Part shown: in pieces, positions 6,916 to 15,567 of the stretch | How the letters are laid out: each line of letters starts with the position of its first letter | How positions within the stretch are numbered: the stretch's first letter is position 1 | Origin: a virus | Virus record (IMG/VR): IMGVR_UViG_3300048433_000056 | Coordinates: 1-24,824 of that record | Reading direction: 5' to 3' (one strand) | DNA length: 24,824 nt | The notes under the pieces: generated by a model | What the model saw: only the letters and a program-made list of their open reading frames with translations | Databases searched by the model: none | What the model was told of the DNA's origin: nothing | Position numbers and translations under genes: made by a program

Positions 6916-9900
6916 TATGTTGCCATTGCAATTGCACGTAAGTCCTTGAAGAAAGGAACTTTTGCAGAGTTATTAGTACGCATTACAATCTTAAATTGAT
7001 ATTGCGAGAATGCATCAACATCTCCACCGTCTCCACCAATTAGGAAACGATAATCACGGAAGTTTCTTTCATCAGCAGCAATCGTTTGTTCTGGTGATTC
7101 TAGTGTCCAATCTATATCAAAGATGTTGTCACCATCTTGTGCAACTCTCCAATATAAATCAAAGTCTGAACCAACTGGTCTTAGACAACCAATTATTAGT
7201 TTTAAACCAACAGCGGGTTCTTCAAGAACACCGACTGTAGTCATGTGTTTTGCAAGTGATGAACCACCAAACGCTGTTGTTTCTGCAACATAGTTCAACG
7301 GAACATTGAATCCCGCAGCAGTAGCCGCTGCTTGATTATCAATAATATTGTTTGTAGTTTTGAGTGATACTCTTTGTGCATCAACCAATGGAGAAACATC
7401 TCCACGGACTGTTGTCATGTTAACTTTAAATGTTGCAGACTTAACCCCTGAACCTAGTTCAACAGACTCGTTTGCAGTCTTAGCAATAAGTCTTGGAGTT
7501 GTGAAATAGTTTTCATCTCCAATACGAATCTCAGAAGAGTATGTAATATCTTTTTGATATCTTGTTTGACCAATAGAAGCAAATGATTTACCAGAAGTAA
7601 ATTTAACATTATATGTTATATTTGTGTCATCGGGTTGTAATGTTGTAAATTCTGGAACAACAGTATCGAATAGAACCTGTCTATCTGCCTTAACTGCATC
7701 TCCACCAACTCTACCACCCGCATTTGCATTACTACCCGCTTCAAACTTAATACCAAATCCATCTGCGTGAGTAACAGTTCTGTTACCGTTTATATTACCC
7801 GCAGACAATCCATTACCACCAACAGCACCTGAAATTGTGATAGTATCACTTACATCATAACCGTGGTTCGGGAATAACATAGTAACTGTCGCATCGGATG
7901 ATGTTGTAAAGAATGGATTACTTGAAATTGATTCTTTTTCAAGAGCAGCGTTTTCAAACACTGCATAACCACCCGCAGTATCAAAGTCAGCAGTGAAGAT
8001 TTTAAATGCAAGGTCTTTTGTTTGGTCTGGCTCCCATGTCTTACCATTCTGAGATTTAAATAATGACCCCATAGATGGTTGACGTGAAATACGTTTCTCT
8101 GTAGAACCAAGTTCAAATGCATAAGTCTCTGCGACATAAGCATTATAATCAATTGATTCTGCAAGAAGAACAATACAATAATCCGTTTCTGGATTCAAGA
8201 AGATTGGTTCATCAAACTCAAATGTAGTGGGTGCATTTAAGACCGCAGCTTGTGTTTGAGAAGCAGGAAGATTTACCGCACTTGGGTTCAAGAACTTAGA
8301 CGCATTACCAATAATCTCTGTAGAAGATGGAGCGCCATTTACCATAGGACGAATCTGTAATTCAACAGGAATACTTGTATCCTTGCTTTGAAAATAAGTC
8401 TGAACCTTAGTTACAAACATTCCAGATGGTTTTGTTACTGTGAATGATTGTGCAAGAGGGTCACGATTACGGACACGTGTAGTCTCTGTCCATCTACGAG
8501 TTCTCTTCTGAGTAATACGAGTAGATGTAATAGTCTCTTGTCTAGTATCCAATGTACCTTGAGCAACATAGTTATTTGATGCATGTGATAAAGCAGCGTC
8601 ATCATCATTCTTACTAATATCAAGTAGTTTAAATTCTCTTGTTCCCGCACGGAAACGATTTGTTTCACTTGACGGAATAAAGAATGAACCTTCAATTTCA
8701 CCATTCGAGTTAGATATTAAATTCGAAGAACCCTCTGGGTGAGTAGTAGCTAATCTATTTTCTTTACCACTTAGGAACGTTCCGCTTGCATGTCTTTGGA
8801 ATGCTTTTTCTTTACAGAAAGTTGCAACATCTGTACCATCAAAGAATGGGAAGTATCTAGTGTTAGGTCTTAAACCTTCTGCACGGAAAGATACCTCACG
8901 AGAACGAATGAAAGGAAGGAATGTTAATGATACAGTTTTATCACCAACAATCTTACGAACTGTTCTATTACCAACAACTACATTTTGACTAAAACTTGAA
9001 GTTCTACTAGTAAATGTACCATCGTTTGTTGTAGACACACCAGTTCGGTTTATACCGTTTGAACTTCTTTGGGTGTTTAGACCAGACCAGTTCCACTGAC
9101 CCGCTCCTCTCCATCCTCCAAAGAGGTTGCCGATACCACCACCGCCACCACCAATACCGAATTCACCGAATCCTATTAATGGAATAAAAGGCGCTCCAGA
9201 CCACATCCATGCACCACTACCGCCAGCGAATCCACGTTGTTGTGCAGTACCTACTGCAAGATTACCTTCGTTTAGGTCACCTAGTTGTTCTTCCGCAGTT
9301 TTGTTAATTACATTTGCGGGTTTGTATGCTGTTTGAAACCATTCATCTGAAGCTGGAGATAGAGTAAGATTTCCTTCTCCAGTAATAACTGCGAATGGGT
9401 TAACGTTCTCTGTTCCAGAAATTACTGGTTGACTTATTGATTCAACATGTGTATAATTAAGGAATATCGTATCACCTTTAAGAATAGTGTTTGATGATGC
9501 GGCACTGTCATATACAAGTCCAACGTTATCTTCAAAGGTTGCACATGAAAGTAAACCTTTAGTTGGGTCAATAGCAGCACGATATTCTGAGTTTTCTGCG
9601 TCTGAGAAACTTCTATTTGCAAAGTTATCTACGAAGAAACCTGATTTCATTCTAGAGTTTCCAGCAGAATCAAGAACTAAGAGTGAAGATGTATCAAGTT
9701 CTAACATACTTAAAGTTGTTACTTCTTCTAACTTATCAATTCTATTCTCTAGTTCAGAGATATCTTTCATTGTAAATCCTTTCGCTTTGAGAGGAGTTAC
9801 AACTACGTCAGAGTCATTTAGACCATATGCGTTATGTTCTAGTTCAAAAAGACCTAGAGTATTTGATGGGGTTGCGGGAATCTGAGAAGAAAATCCTGCT

Positions 9901-12113
9901 TCACCTAAAATATTTTTAACTTCACCTTGTTCGGTAACTACGATTTTATCTGAACGAGGGACATAATATGTTACGTCACCTTGGAAGATATCACCATTAG
10001 CAGGGATTTCATTTTGTGATGAAGTAGTAAATACATTACTAGAGTTTACCGCAGAACGGAAATCAATTACGTCACGTAAGTTTACGGATGTTCTAGGCCC
10101 GACTTTGAATGCGGGTATCTTGTCATAATCAACCTTACCTTCGTAAGAGTTAACTGAGAAGTAATCTCCATTACCATGAACAAAATGTTTAAATGCACAG
10201 TAAACTGTTCCGTTTTGAGTCTCTCCACCATTTAATACTAATCGACCATTACCATAGAATCCTGCTCGTTGACCATCATCAACAGTAAATTGATGAGAGA
10301 TATCTGTACCACCAGAATTAGTTAGTCTAATTGATTGTACACTATAGACATCAGTTTTACCTAAATCTAGATATTTTGCACCAGTTAAAGAATCGGTTGA
10401 TAATGTTGCGGTTGCAGTTGCATCGGTTAATGTCTTTGGTCTAACTACTGGGGATGCTTTGTTAATTTTATGATATACGATAGCATTAGCAGATGCTACA
10501 TTACTAACAGTCATAGAGGTAGTACCAGAAGTACCAAAAGTTGCACCAGTTTGTACAGCACCAGTAGATGCATTAATAACAATCCAATCACTTGTATTGG
10601 TATAGGTTTCACCAGTCACAGTCAAGTTAGGCATAGAGAATGAACTTGAAGAATTAGAAATCGTAGCAGAAACTCTTTGAACTTCAAAGTCAACGTCTGT
10701 AATTGCTCTTGGTCTTGGATTAGGAAGAGGATATACTAAGTTTACTTTAGTTGCATCCTTAATCACTGCTTTACTAGATTCAAAAACAGGGATTGCTCTA
10801 TTAGTTGTACTAGTACCAAGTGTTTTAATATTTCGGAAAGACTGTCCACTATTCATCTTGATATCAAATAGATAGACTTTAAAATTAACACCACTCTTTT
10901 CTACAAAACGAACTCTTGCTGTACCTGTAATACTTGCAGCAGGATTAGTAGTAGATGTTGATAGATTAACTGTCTTAAACAATGAACCAATGTCGCCCTT
11001 TAGTTCACTACATAAGACAAATTGACCATAACTAATACCAGTTACTTCATTCTCTAAAGTTACATCAGTTCTTGGTTTTGGAATAGTAATAGGTGTAGGT
11101 TTTTCTGTTGCACCACGATGTCCGTTTACATATGCAACACCATCTGATACAGATGCGACTAGATTAGTCGCTGAGTCACTGAAATCAACAGTGAAGTCTT
11201 TTGCAATATAATCTCCACTCTCTTCTTTTGTTCTTTGTGCAACAAGTGTATTAGGTGCATTGTAATTATCTGCACCAGTTACTTGGTCAACTACATTACC
11301 ATCAACAATATCACAATAGAAGACAAAGTTTTCATCTGAGGCAACGTCATCTTTTGTTGTTAAAGTAAGTTTAATTCGGTATCTATCAGCGCCAGGCGAA
11401 GATAGGTTAGGATTTGCACCCTGATTATCATACAATTCATTAGTATCCGCAACAGTAATAATATCTTCTGTTACTTTAAAACCAATAACTTTAGTAGGAT
11501 ATCTTGTATATTTTGATATAATAAGTGATTGAGGTTTAGCGAATACAAAATGACCACGAGTAAAGAAATCACCCGCAGCATTTGATACTTGACAACCACG
11601 TCCTACAGCAGGGTTTGCAATAGTGTTTGTTGATTGTGTTGTAAATGTAAAACTACCACTTGTGATATCTACACCCGATTGCATACGAACTGGGTTTGTT
11701 CCAACGTCACCACCAGAGGTGTTTGTGTATTGAACATATAGTGTTGCTGGGTCTGAACCTGTAGCAGTCACGACCTCTAGAACTCTTGCAGCAGTACTTG
11801 TTGCGGCATGTGTGAACTCAAGTCCTATTAAAACAGAAGTATCGTCTGGTAAAGTTCTTACTGAAGTATCTAGTTTAATAAATTCATAATCACTATTGAC
11901 GTGAGGGCCGCCTGGATTTACGGCAGCACCGTCTTTAAAGACGTTCCGACCAAATCTCCCGATTTCCTCTTGAATGATTGTTTGTAGTTGAGTAAGTTCA
12001 CGTGCTTGAACCGCTCTACCACTGTTAAAAAGGACACGATGATAATTATCACTGTCCTTAAAATCATCCTTATAGGTTGATTGGAATACGTTAGATGTAA
12101 ATGTCTTTGGCAT
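6915..12113 (-). CDS. Giant DUF4815-like baseplate/tail structural protein, 1732 aa
   Basis: The start at 12113 follows AAGGT and lies 10 bases after the gp8 stop. The N-terminus (first 70 residues, with NxxRVLFNSGRAVQARELTQLQ, then IGRFG and VFKDG) matches what I recall of the DUF4815 family of structural proteins in marine T4-like phages. Visible landmarks are a predicted coiled coil near residues 780-805 (ISELENRIDKLEEV), a Trp/Phe-rich segment running into a six-glycine run near residues 965-1000, a conserved-looking FLPFIRSREV and FPFFDGTDV region near 1080-1120, and a jelly-roll-like region after 1260 that ends with electron-poor loops. Its position after gp8 is where T4 places gp9, gp10 and gp11, so it may replace several peripheral wedge or fibre-attachment proteins. 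That role is inferred; the family itself has no assigned function that I know. Confidence 0.85.
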   Translation of the reverse strand: MPKTFTSNVFQSTYKDDFKDSDNYHRVLFNSGRAVQARELTQLQTIIQEEIGRFGRNVFKDGAAVNPGGPHVNSDYEFIKLDTSVRTLPDDTSVLIGLEFTHAATSTAARVLEVVTATGSDPATLYVQYTNTSGGDVGTNPVRMQSGVDITSGSFTFTTQSTNTIANPAVGRGCQVSNAAGDFFTRGHFVFAKPQSLIISKYTRYPTKVIGFKVTEDIITVADTNELYDNQGANPNLSSPGADRYRIKLTLTTKDDVASDENFVFYCDIVDGNVVDQVTGADNYNAPNTLVAQRTKEESGDYIAKDFTVDFSDSATNLVASVSDGVAYVNGHRGATEKPTPITIPKPRTDVTLENEVTGISYGQFVLCSELKGDIGSLFKTVNLSTSTTNPAASITGTARVRFVEKSGVNFKVYLFDIKMNSGQSFRNIKTLGTSTTNRAIPVFESSKAVIKDATKVNLVYPLPNPRPRAITDVDFEVQRVSATISNSSSSFSMPNLTVTGETYTNTSDWIVINASTGAVQTGATFGTSGTTSMTVSNVASANAIVYHKINKASPVVRPKTLTDATATATLSTDSLTGAKYLDLGKTDVYSVQSIRLTNSGGTDISHQFTVDDGQRAGFYGNGRLVLNGGETQNGTVYCAFKHFVHGNGDYFSVNSYEGKVDYDKIPAFKVGPRTSVNLRDVIDFRSAVNSSNVFTTSSQNEIPANGDIFQGDVTYYVPRSDKIVVTEQGEVKNILGEAGFSSQIPATPSNTLGLFELEHNAYGLNDSDVVVTPLKAKGFTMKDISELENRIDKLEEVTTLSMLELDTSSLLVLDSAGNSRMKSGFFVDNFANRSFSDAENSEYRAAIDPTKGLLSCATFEDNVGLVYDSAASSNTILKGDTIFLNYTHVESISQPVISGTENVNPFAVITGEGNLTLSPASDEWFQTAYKPANVINKTAEEQLGDLNEGNLAVGTAQQRGFAGGSGAWMWSGAPFIPLIGFGEFGIGGGGGGIGNLFGGWRGAGQWNWSGLNTQRSSNGINRTGVSTTNDGTFTSRTSSFSQNVVVGNRTVRKIVGDKTVSLTFLPFIRSREVSFRAEGLRPNTRYFPFFDGTDVATFCKEKAFQRHASGTFLSGKENRLATTHPEGSSNLISNSNGEIEGSFFIPSSETNRFRAGTREFKLLDISKNDDDAALSHASNNYVAQGTLDTRQETITSTRITQKRTRRWTETTRVRNRDPLAQSFTVTKPSGMFVTKVQTYFQSKDTSIPVELQIRPMVNGAPSSTEIIGNASKFLNPSAVNLPASQTQAAVLNAPTTFEFDEPIFLNPETDYCIVLLAESIDYNAYVAETYAFELGSTEKRISRQPSMGSLFKSQNGKTWEPDQTKDLAFKIFTADFDTAGGYAVFENAALEKESISSNPFFTTSSDATVTMLFPNHGYDVSDTITISGAVGGNGLSAGNINGNRTVTHADGFGIKFEAGSNANAGGRVGGDAVKADRQVLFDTVVPEFTTLQPDDTNITYNVKFTSGKSFASIGQTRYQKDITYSSEIRIGDENYFTTPRLIAKTANESVELGSGVKSATFKVNMTTVRGDVSPLVDAQRVSLKTTNNIIDNQAAATAAGFNVPLNYVAETTAFGGSSLAKHMTTVGVLEEPAVGLKLIIGCLRPVGSDFDLYWRVAQDGDNIFDIDWTLESPEQTIAADERNFRDYRFLIGGDGGDVDAFSQYQFKIVMRTNNSAKVPFFKDLRAIAMAT

Positions 12114-12122
12114 GTCTATACC

Positions 12123-13481
12123 TTAAATTTGGATTACGATTTTAATATCTTCAGTCTGGTCAGCACTACGAGTAACCGCTGCACGGTTATCTATGTAGAG
12201 TACTTCTCCAGAGAAAGTGTCAATTTCTGGGTTTACATATGGATGGAAAGAACCGTTTAGAACTCCCGCACCATTACCATTTGTTTCTGATATGTTCTCA
12301 CCTGAACCAAAATTACCGAAACCAGTCTCTTCGGTTTGGTGATACCATATATTAGAAGAGTCTACTTTATCAATCAATGCTTTGATTCCAGAAGTTGAAC
12401 CTAATATCTGGTTATCTGCGGTAAACCCTTGAGTTACACTTGATAATACTAGTTTCTTTAGACCAATACCTGTAGAGGCAGTGAAGTCTACTGTACCCGC
12501 ACTATCTTTTAAATTTCTAATTAAACCAACTTGACGGAAGTCATTACCAATAATAAAGTCATTTCCTTCTGCACCAGATGGTTTTGCGTTAAACATAATT
12601 GAGGTAGCACGAAGGTCATCTCTTGGGTCTCCCCCAAGTCCTATTGGAGTACTAATAACTGCTCTAACTGCGGCTGGTTTAGTTGGAGCTCCACCACCCG
12701 TTATAGTAACATCTGCATAGTCATATCCTGAACCTAATGTGTATGCACCAGAACTATCGATAAGTTCTACTTTAACTACTTGTCCACCAGAAATTGTTGC
12801 GTTTGCTTTTGCCTTTGTTCCGTTACCTGTTACGTTGACTGTTGGTGTGCTTGAATATCCACTACCACCCGAATCAACCTGATAACCTGTAATTTGTCCT
12901 ATAATTGCCGCATTCTGAACTGCAAGTTGTTCAACGTCAGCAGCGGGTGAATCTGAGTCAGTTGCACCCTGTAATTTAATTGGTAAATAGTTTGCAGAGA
13001 TGTATTTGTTTGCGTCTAAAGCACTGATAGAGTATAAGAATTTCCAAATGTAACCGTCTGCGGTATCAAATGCAACACCCGTTGTATTACCTGTAGGTTG
13101 AACAGTTGATGTCTGTGCTTGTCCTGCCGCATTTCTAGATTGTTGAATACACATGTATACTTGGTTATTGTCATTCATAACATAGTATGACTGAGCAGGA
13201 TATCCTACTGACGCATCGTCATATGCAGAATAAATTGCACCAGAAGACCAGTTATATCTGGGAACAACAAAGGATAAATCAATAATGTTTTTTGCAGATT
13301 GTATTCCAAGACGGAAGTTTCTTTCTTCTCTTGCAGAACTTATTACAGTTGGTGCAACGTCAGAATCGTTCCAATCTTCAGAGCGACCTATTACTGCAAA
13401 GTAATTTTCACTTGCGGAATCAAAATCTGATTTGATATCCTTTAATACTTGTTTCTTTAAATCTTGAGTTATAATCGCCAT
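12123..13481 (-). CDS. gp8: Baseplate wedge subunit gp8, 452 aa
   Basis: T4 gp8 is a dimeric wedge protein that ties gp7 and gp10 into the baseplate. Matches to T4 gp8 are visible along the chain: FAVIGRSEDW near residue 30 (T4 has FGRSEPW), PRYNW near 74, an Asp-Gly-Tyr-Ile-Trp-Lys-Phe-Leu-Tyr stretch near 140 (T4 DGYVWEYLF), and a C-terminus GEVLYIDNRAAV...DQTEDIKI that aligns with T4 GEMIYMENRPPI...DQTEEINI. At 452 residues it is about 120 longer than the 334 of T4. The excess is largely a Gly/Thr-rich stretch at about residues 192-278. The start is separated by 5 bases from the preceding stop, with TAGGG serving as a ribosome binding site. Confidence 0.93.
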   Translation of the reverse strand: MAIITQDLKKQVLKDIKSDFDSASENYFAVIGRSEDWNDSDVAPTVISSAREERNFRLGIQSAKNIIDLSFVVPRYNWSSGAIYSAYDDASVGYPAQSYYVMNDNNQVYMCIQQSRNAAGQAQTSTVQPTGNTTGVAFDTADGYIWKFLYSISALDANKYISANYLPIKLQGATDSDSPAADVEQLAVQNAAIIGQITGYQVDSGGSGYSSTPTVNVTGNGTKAKANATISGGQVVKVELIDSSGAYTLGSGYDYADVTITGGGAPTKPAAVRAVISTPIGLGGDPRDDLRATSIMFNAKPSGAEGNDFIIGNDFRQVGLIRNLKDSAGTVDFTASTGIGLKKLVLSSVTQGFTADNQILGSTSGIKALIDKVDSSNIWYHQTEETGFGNFGSGENISETNGNGAGVLNGSFHPYVNPEIDTFSGEVLYIDNRAAVTRSADQTEDIKIVIQI

Positions 13482-13486
13482 TTCAA

Positions 13487-14512
13487 TTACCCTATTGTTG
13501 TGCCATTATTTGACACGAAAAACCATTTGCTTTTAGTTGAGTTCCATACTAGTATACATCCGTCACCTTCTCCGAAAGAGATATGGCCATTATTACTTAC
13601 ACCATGGATATTTGAAGTATTACCTACAGTAAGTCTTGCTTCACCCGCACCAACGTTACTGAAGTATTTTACTTCCCCTTGAATTGTTCCATCTCCGATA
13701 GTTGGAAGGATTTGTGAACCAGAATTAAATACTGTTAATGGTTCGTTTAAATCAATAGCAGTTGTTGATGCAACATCTGTTCCTTTTTCAAGAACAAGTT
13801 TGTTTTTAATTTCAACCGCACCAGTACCTTTTGCAGCAAGTTCAAGACTAATGTTAGCGTCACCACCGTCTACATCAATAGATGGACTGTTACCTGTGGC
13901 ACTGTTTGACATAGTAACAAAGTTAACTGCACTTGCGGTCTTTACAAATTTTAAATATTCGTTGTCTGCACTATCTACTAGTAAAGACCCGCCTGAGATA
14001 CCACCAAACTTAGGATTGTTAACTGTCAATCCACCAATAGTTTTGTTGAGTAACGTTTGTGTTGCATTTGCAAATACAAATGTATCATTACTCTGTAGGA
14101 CTGGTAACGCAATATTACGATTTGCACTTATATCACCTACGGTTACATTGTACGTATGACTTGCATTCGCATCTCGAATCTTAGGTGTTGTCATTGTCGG
14201 AACAAGAATAGTCTTGTTAGATAATGTCTGAGAACAAGAGTCTAATATTAATGTTCCACTGTCATCTGGAATATAGACGTTATTATCTTGTGTTGGTTCA
14301 ACTGGAGAAACTATAGTCTGGTGGGCATTCACTGCCAATCCTTCAAAGATTGCACCCCCCGCTGCAAGTTTTACGTTTGCAGTAGCAGAATCTCCACCAA
14401 TAGAGGTGTAGAGTTCTGTAAAGTTCTCATTTATTTTCTGAGCAGCAGTACGTAAGGTATCACCTGTACCATCGTTTGCTGTAGTTCCTCTGTTTAGTGT
14501 TTGTTTCGCCAT
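13487..14512 (-). CDS. Baseplate/fibre structural protein with gp10-like N-terminus, 341 aa
   Basis: The first 40 residues (RGTTANDGTGDTLRTAAQKI followed by NENFTELY) align position by position with the start of T4 gp10 (NVVDDGTGDYLRKGGIKI followed by NENFDELY). gp10 is the wedge protein that carries the short tail fibre network. Beyond that the protein does not resemble gp10. It contains short repeated phrases such as SQTLSNKTI and TQTLLNKTIGG and ends in a compact domain with a WNSTKSKWFFV stretch. The conserved N-terminal module is also recalled in fibre-like proteins of marine phages, so it may be a general docking element to the baseplate. The gene follows a late promoter box and is the first gene after a 41-base gap, one of the widest in the window. 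Confidence 0.8.
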   Translation of the reverse strand: MAKQTLNRGTTANDGTGDTLRTAAQKINENFTELYTSIGGDSATANVKLAAGGAIFEGLAVNAHQTIVSPVEPTQDNNVYIPDDSGTLILDSCSQTLSNKTILVPTMTTPKIRDANASHTYNVTVGDISANRNIALPVLQSNDTFVFANATQTLLNKTIGGLTVNNPKFGGISGGSLLVDSADNEYLKFVKTASAVNFVTMSNSATGNSPSIDVDGGDANISLELAAKGTGAVEIKNKLVLEKGTDVASTTAIDLNEPLTVFNSGSQILPTIGDGTIQGEVKYFSNVGAGEARLTVGNTSNIHGVSNNGHISFGEGDGCILVWNSTKSKWFFVSNNGTTIG

Positions 14513-14534
14513 TTGATAATCCGTCTGTTTAATC

Positions 14535-14542
14535 TATTTATA
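14535..14542 (-). promoter_or_regulatory. T4-type late promoter box TATAAATA before the gp10-like gene
   Basis: A perfect TATAAATA on the coding strand sits in the 41-base gap, 22 bases before the ATG at 14512. With the usual late-promoter geometry the transcript would begin about 16 bases before the ATG, leaving room for the weak Shine-Dalgarno-like ACGGAT. It would drive the gp10-like gene, gp8 and the genes below. Confidence 0.75.
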
Positions 14543-14546
14543 AGTC

Positions 14547-14566
14547 TTTTACACTATAATGTAAAA
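14547..14566 (-). other. Small inverted repeat spanning the stop codon of the gp7-position gene
   Basis: A 7-bp perfect stem (TTTTACA with TGTAAAA) encloses a 6-base loop that contains the stop codon TAG at 14556-14554, immediately upstream of the late promoter box. The stem has only one G-C pair, and on the coding strand no U-tract follows, so it is a weak terminator candidate. It may instead be an mRNA 3'-end structure or chance in AT-rich sequence. Confidence 0.35.
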
Positions 14567-15567
14567 CTTTTTAGGTATTGGTCACTATCTGCACTATAAA
14601 AAATATGTTTCTCTTGGTCAATCGTTTCCCAATGGAAATGATTTGATAAATCCATACCATTTGTTTCAAACTGGTCAGAATCATCAAATGTTGGAGATGT
14701 TGCAGTTTGTGCTTCTCTTAATGATGAATACTGATTTTCAATAGTCTGTATAGTATTTGGTCTGAACCCTCTGATATCAGTAAGTTCTGCATTAATTCTA
14801 CTTAACATACCATCTGAATCACTATATAGGTCATCAACAAGTGCAGTTAAATCTAGTGTTGGTAACACATTGAACGACCCTGTATTTTCAATAGTAATAG
14901 GTGGTGGTGGTTCAAGTTGAACTAATGGAGCGGTAATTTCATCTGTTCCCACAGATACAATTTGCACTTCACTACCAACAAACATGCCAGCAGGATGGAC
15001 GAACAACTTATATGGTTCTTTCCATTCTGTTTCTGCAATTTCAGACTTGACAAGTAGTGCAAAAGTCTGGTATAATTTGTTATCGGTAATAAACTTCTGA
15101 GAGTTAAAACCAATCTTAGAATCCTCTTCCCCAACCTTAAATATATTTTTCTTAGTATAGATTACGTCTGGGTCAATGGAAAAGAATGTTCTAAAGAATT
15201 GTTGTATTGAATACAATGTTCCTTTTGAACGATATAATGTATTTGAATACTTTGCTGCAGCTCTTTTATCTGCAAATCCTTCAAAGAAAGATTGACCCAA
15301 TAAAAGTTCATCTTCGATATAGGACAAAAGTTCTATATCATTCTGAGTAATATCACGGTTAAGGAACAACTCACTAATCAAACGAGAAGGAGACTCAGAC
15401 CCCGTCTCAAAATGATAGTACTCCTCCAAAAGACTTATGAGTTTTGGATATGTACCTCTAAAGAACTCAGGAAGAACCTCTTGGATTTGATTTTTAGGAA
15501 AGGTAATATCTCTCCTATTTAAATCAATCAGAGTATCGTTCTTGCCATGTGGATGGTTTATTGCCAT
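14554..15567 (-). CDS. Baseplate wedge protein at the gp7 position, 337 aa
   Basis: The ATG overlaps the stop of gp6 (TAATG), with GGAGT upstream. The N-terminal half has the pattern LPEFFRGTYPKLISLLEEYY, then LNRDITQNDIEL, and near residue 115 YRSKGTLYSIQQFFRTFF followed by DVIY. I recall this 'rDID ... lYrsKGT ... lFr.lF' layout from a widespread family of baseplate-region proteins in marine phages, reminiscent of P2 gpI-type tail proteins. In T4, gene 7 follows gene 6 and encodes a 1032-residue wedge scaffold whose core is proposed to correspond to P2 gpI. Synteny therefore suggests a reduced gp7 equivalent a third of the length. A PPPP run near residue 225 separates the N-terminal part from a distinct C-terminal third. 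The gp7 equivalence is inference. Confidence 0.8.
   Translation of the reverse strand: MAINHPHGKNDTLIDLNRRDITFPKNQIQEVLPEFFRGTYPKLISLLEEYYHFETGSESPSRLISELFLNRDITQNDIELLSYIEDELLLGQSFFEGFADKRAAAKYSNTLYRSKGTLYSIQQFFRTFFSIDPDVIYTKKNIFKVGEEDSKIGFNSQKFITDNKLYQTFALLVKSEIAETEWKEPYKLFVHPAGMFVGSEVQIVSVGTDEITAPLVQLEPPPPITIENTGSFNVLPTLDLTALVDDLYSDSDGMLSRINAELTDIRGFRPNTIQTIENQYSSLREAQTATSPTFDDSDQFETNGMDLSNHFHWETIDQEKHIFYSADSDQYLKSFTL

Noticed and set aside
9487-9885. Plus-strand open frame of 132 codons
   Set aside because: It is antisense to the giant structural gene; composition and position indicate a shadow frame.
14560-14573. Plus-strand hairpin followed by a T-run as a rho-independent terminator
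   Set aside because: The T-run on the plus strand is the complement of Lys codons at the end of the gp7-position gene, the stem has one G-C pair, and no plus-strand transcription unit exists to terminate.
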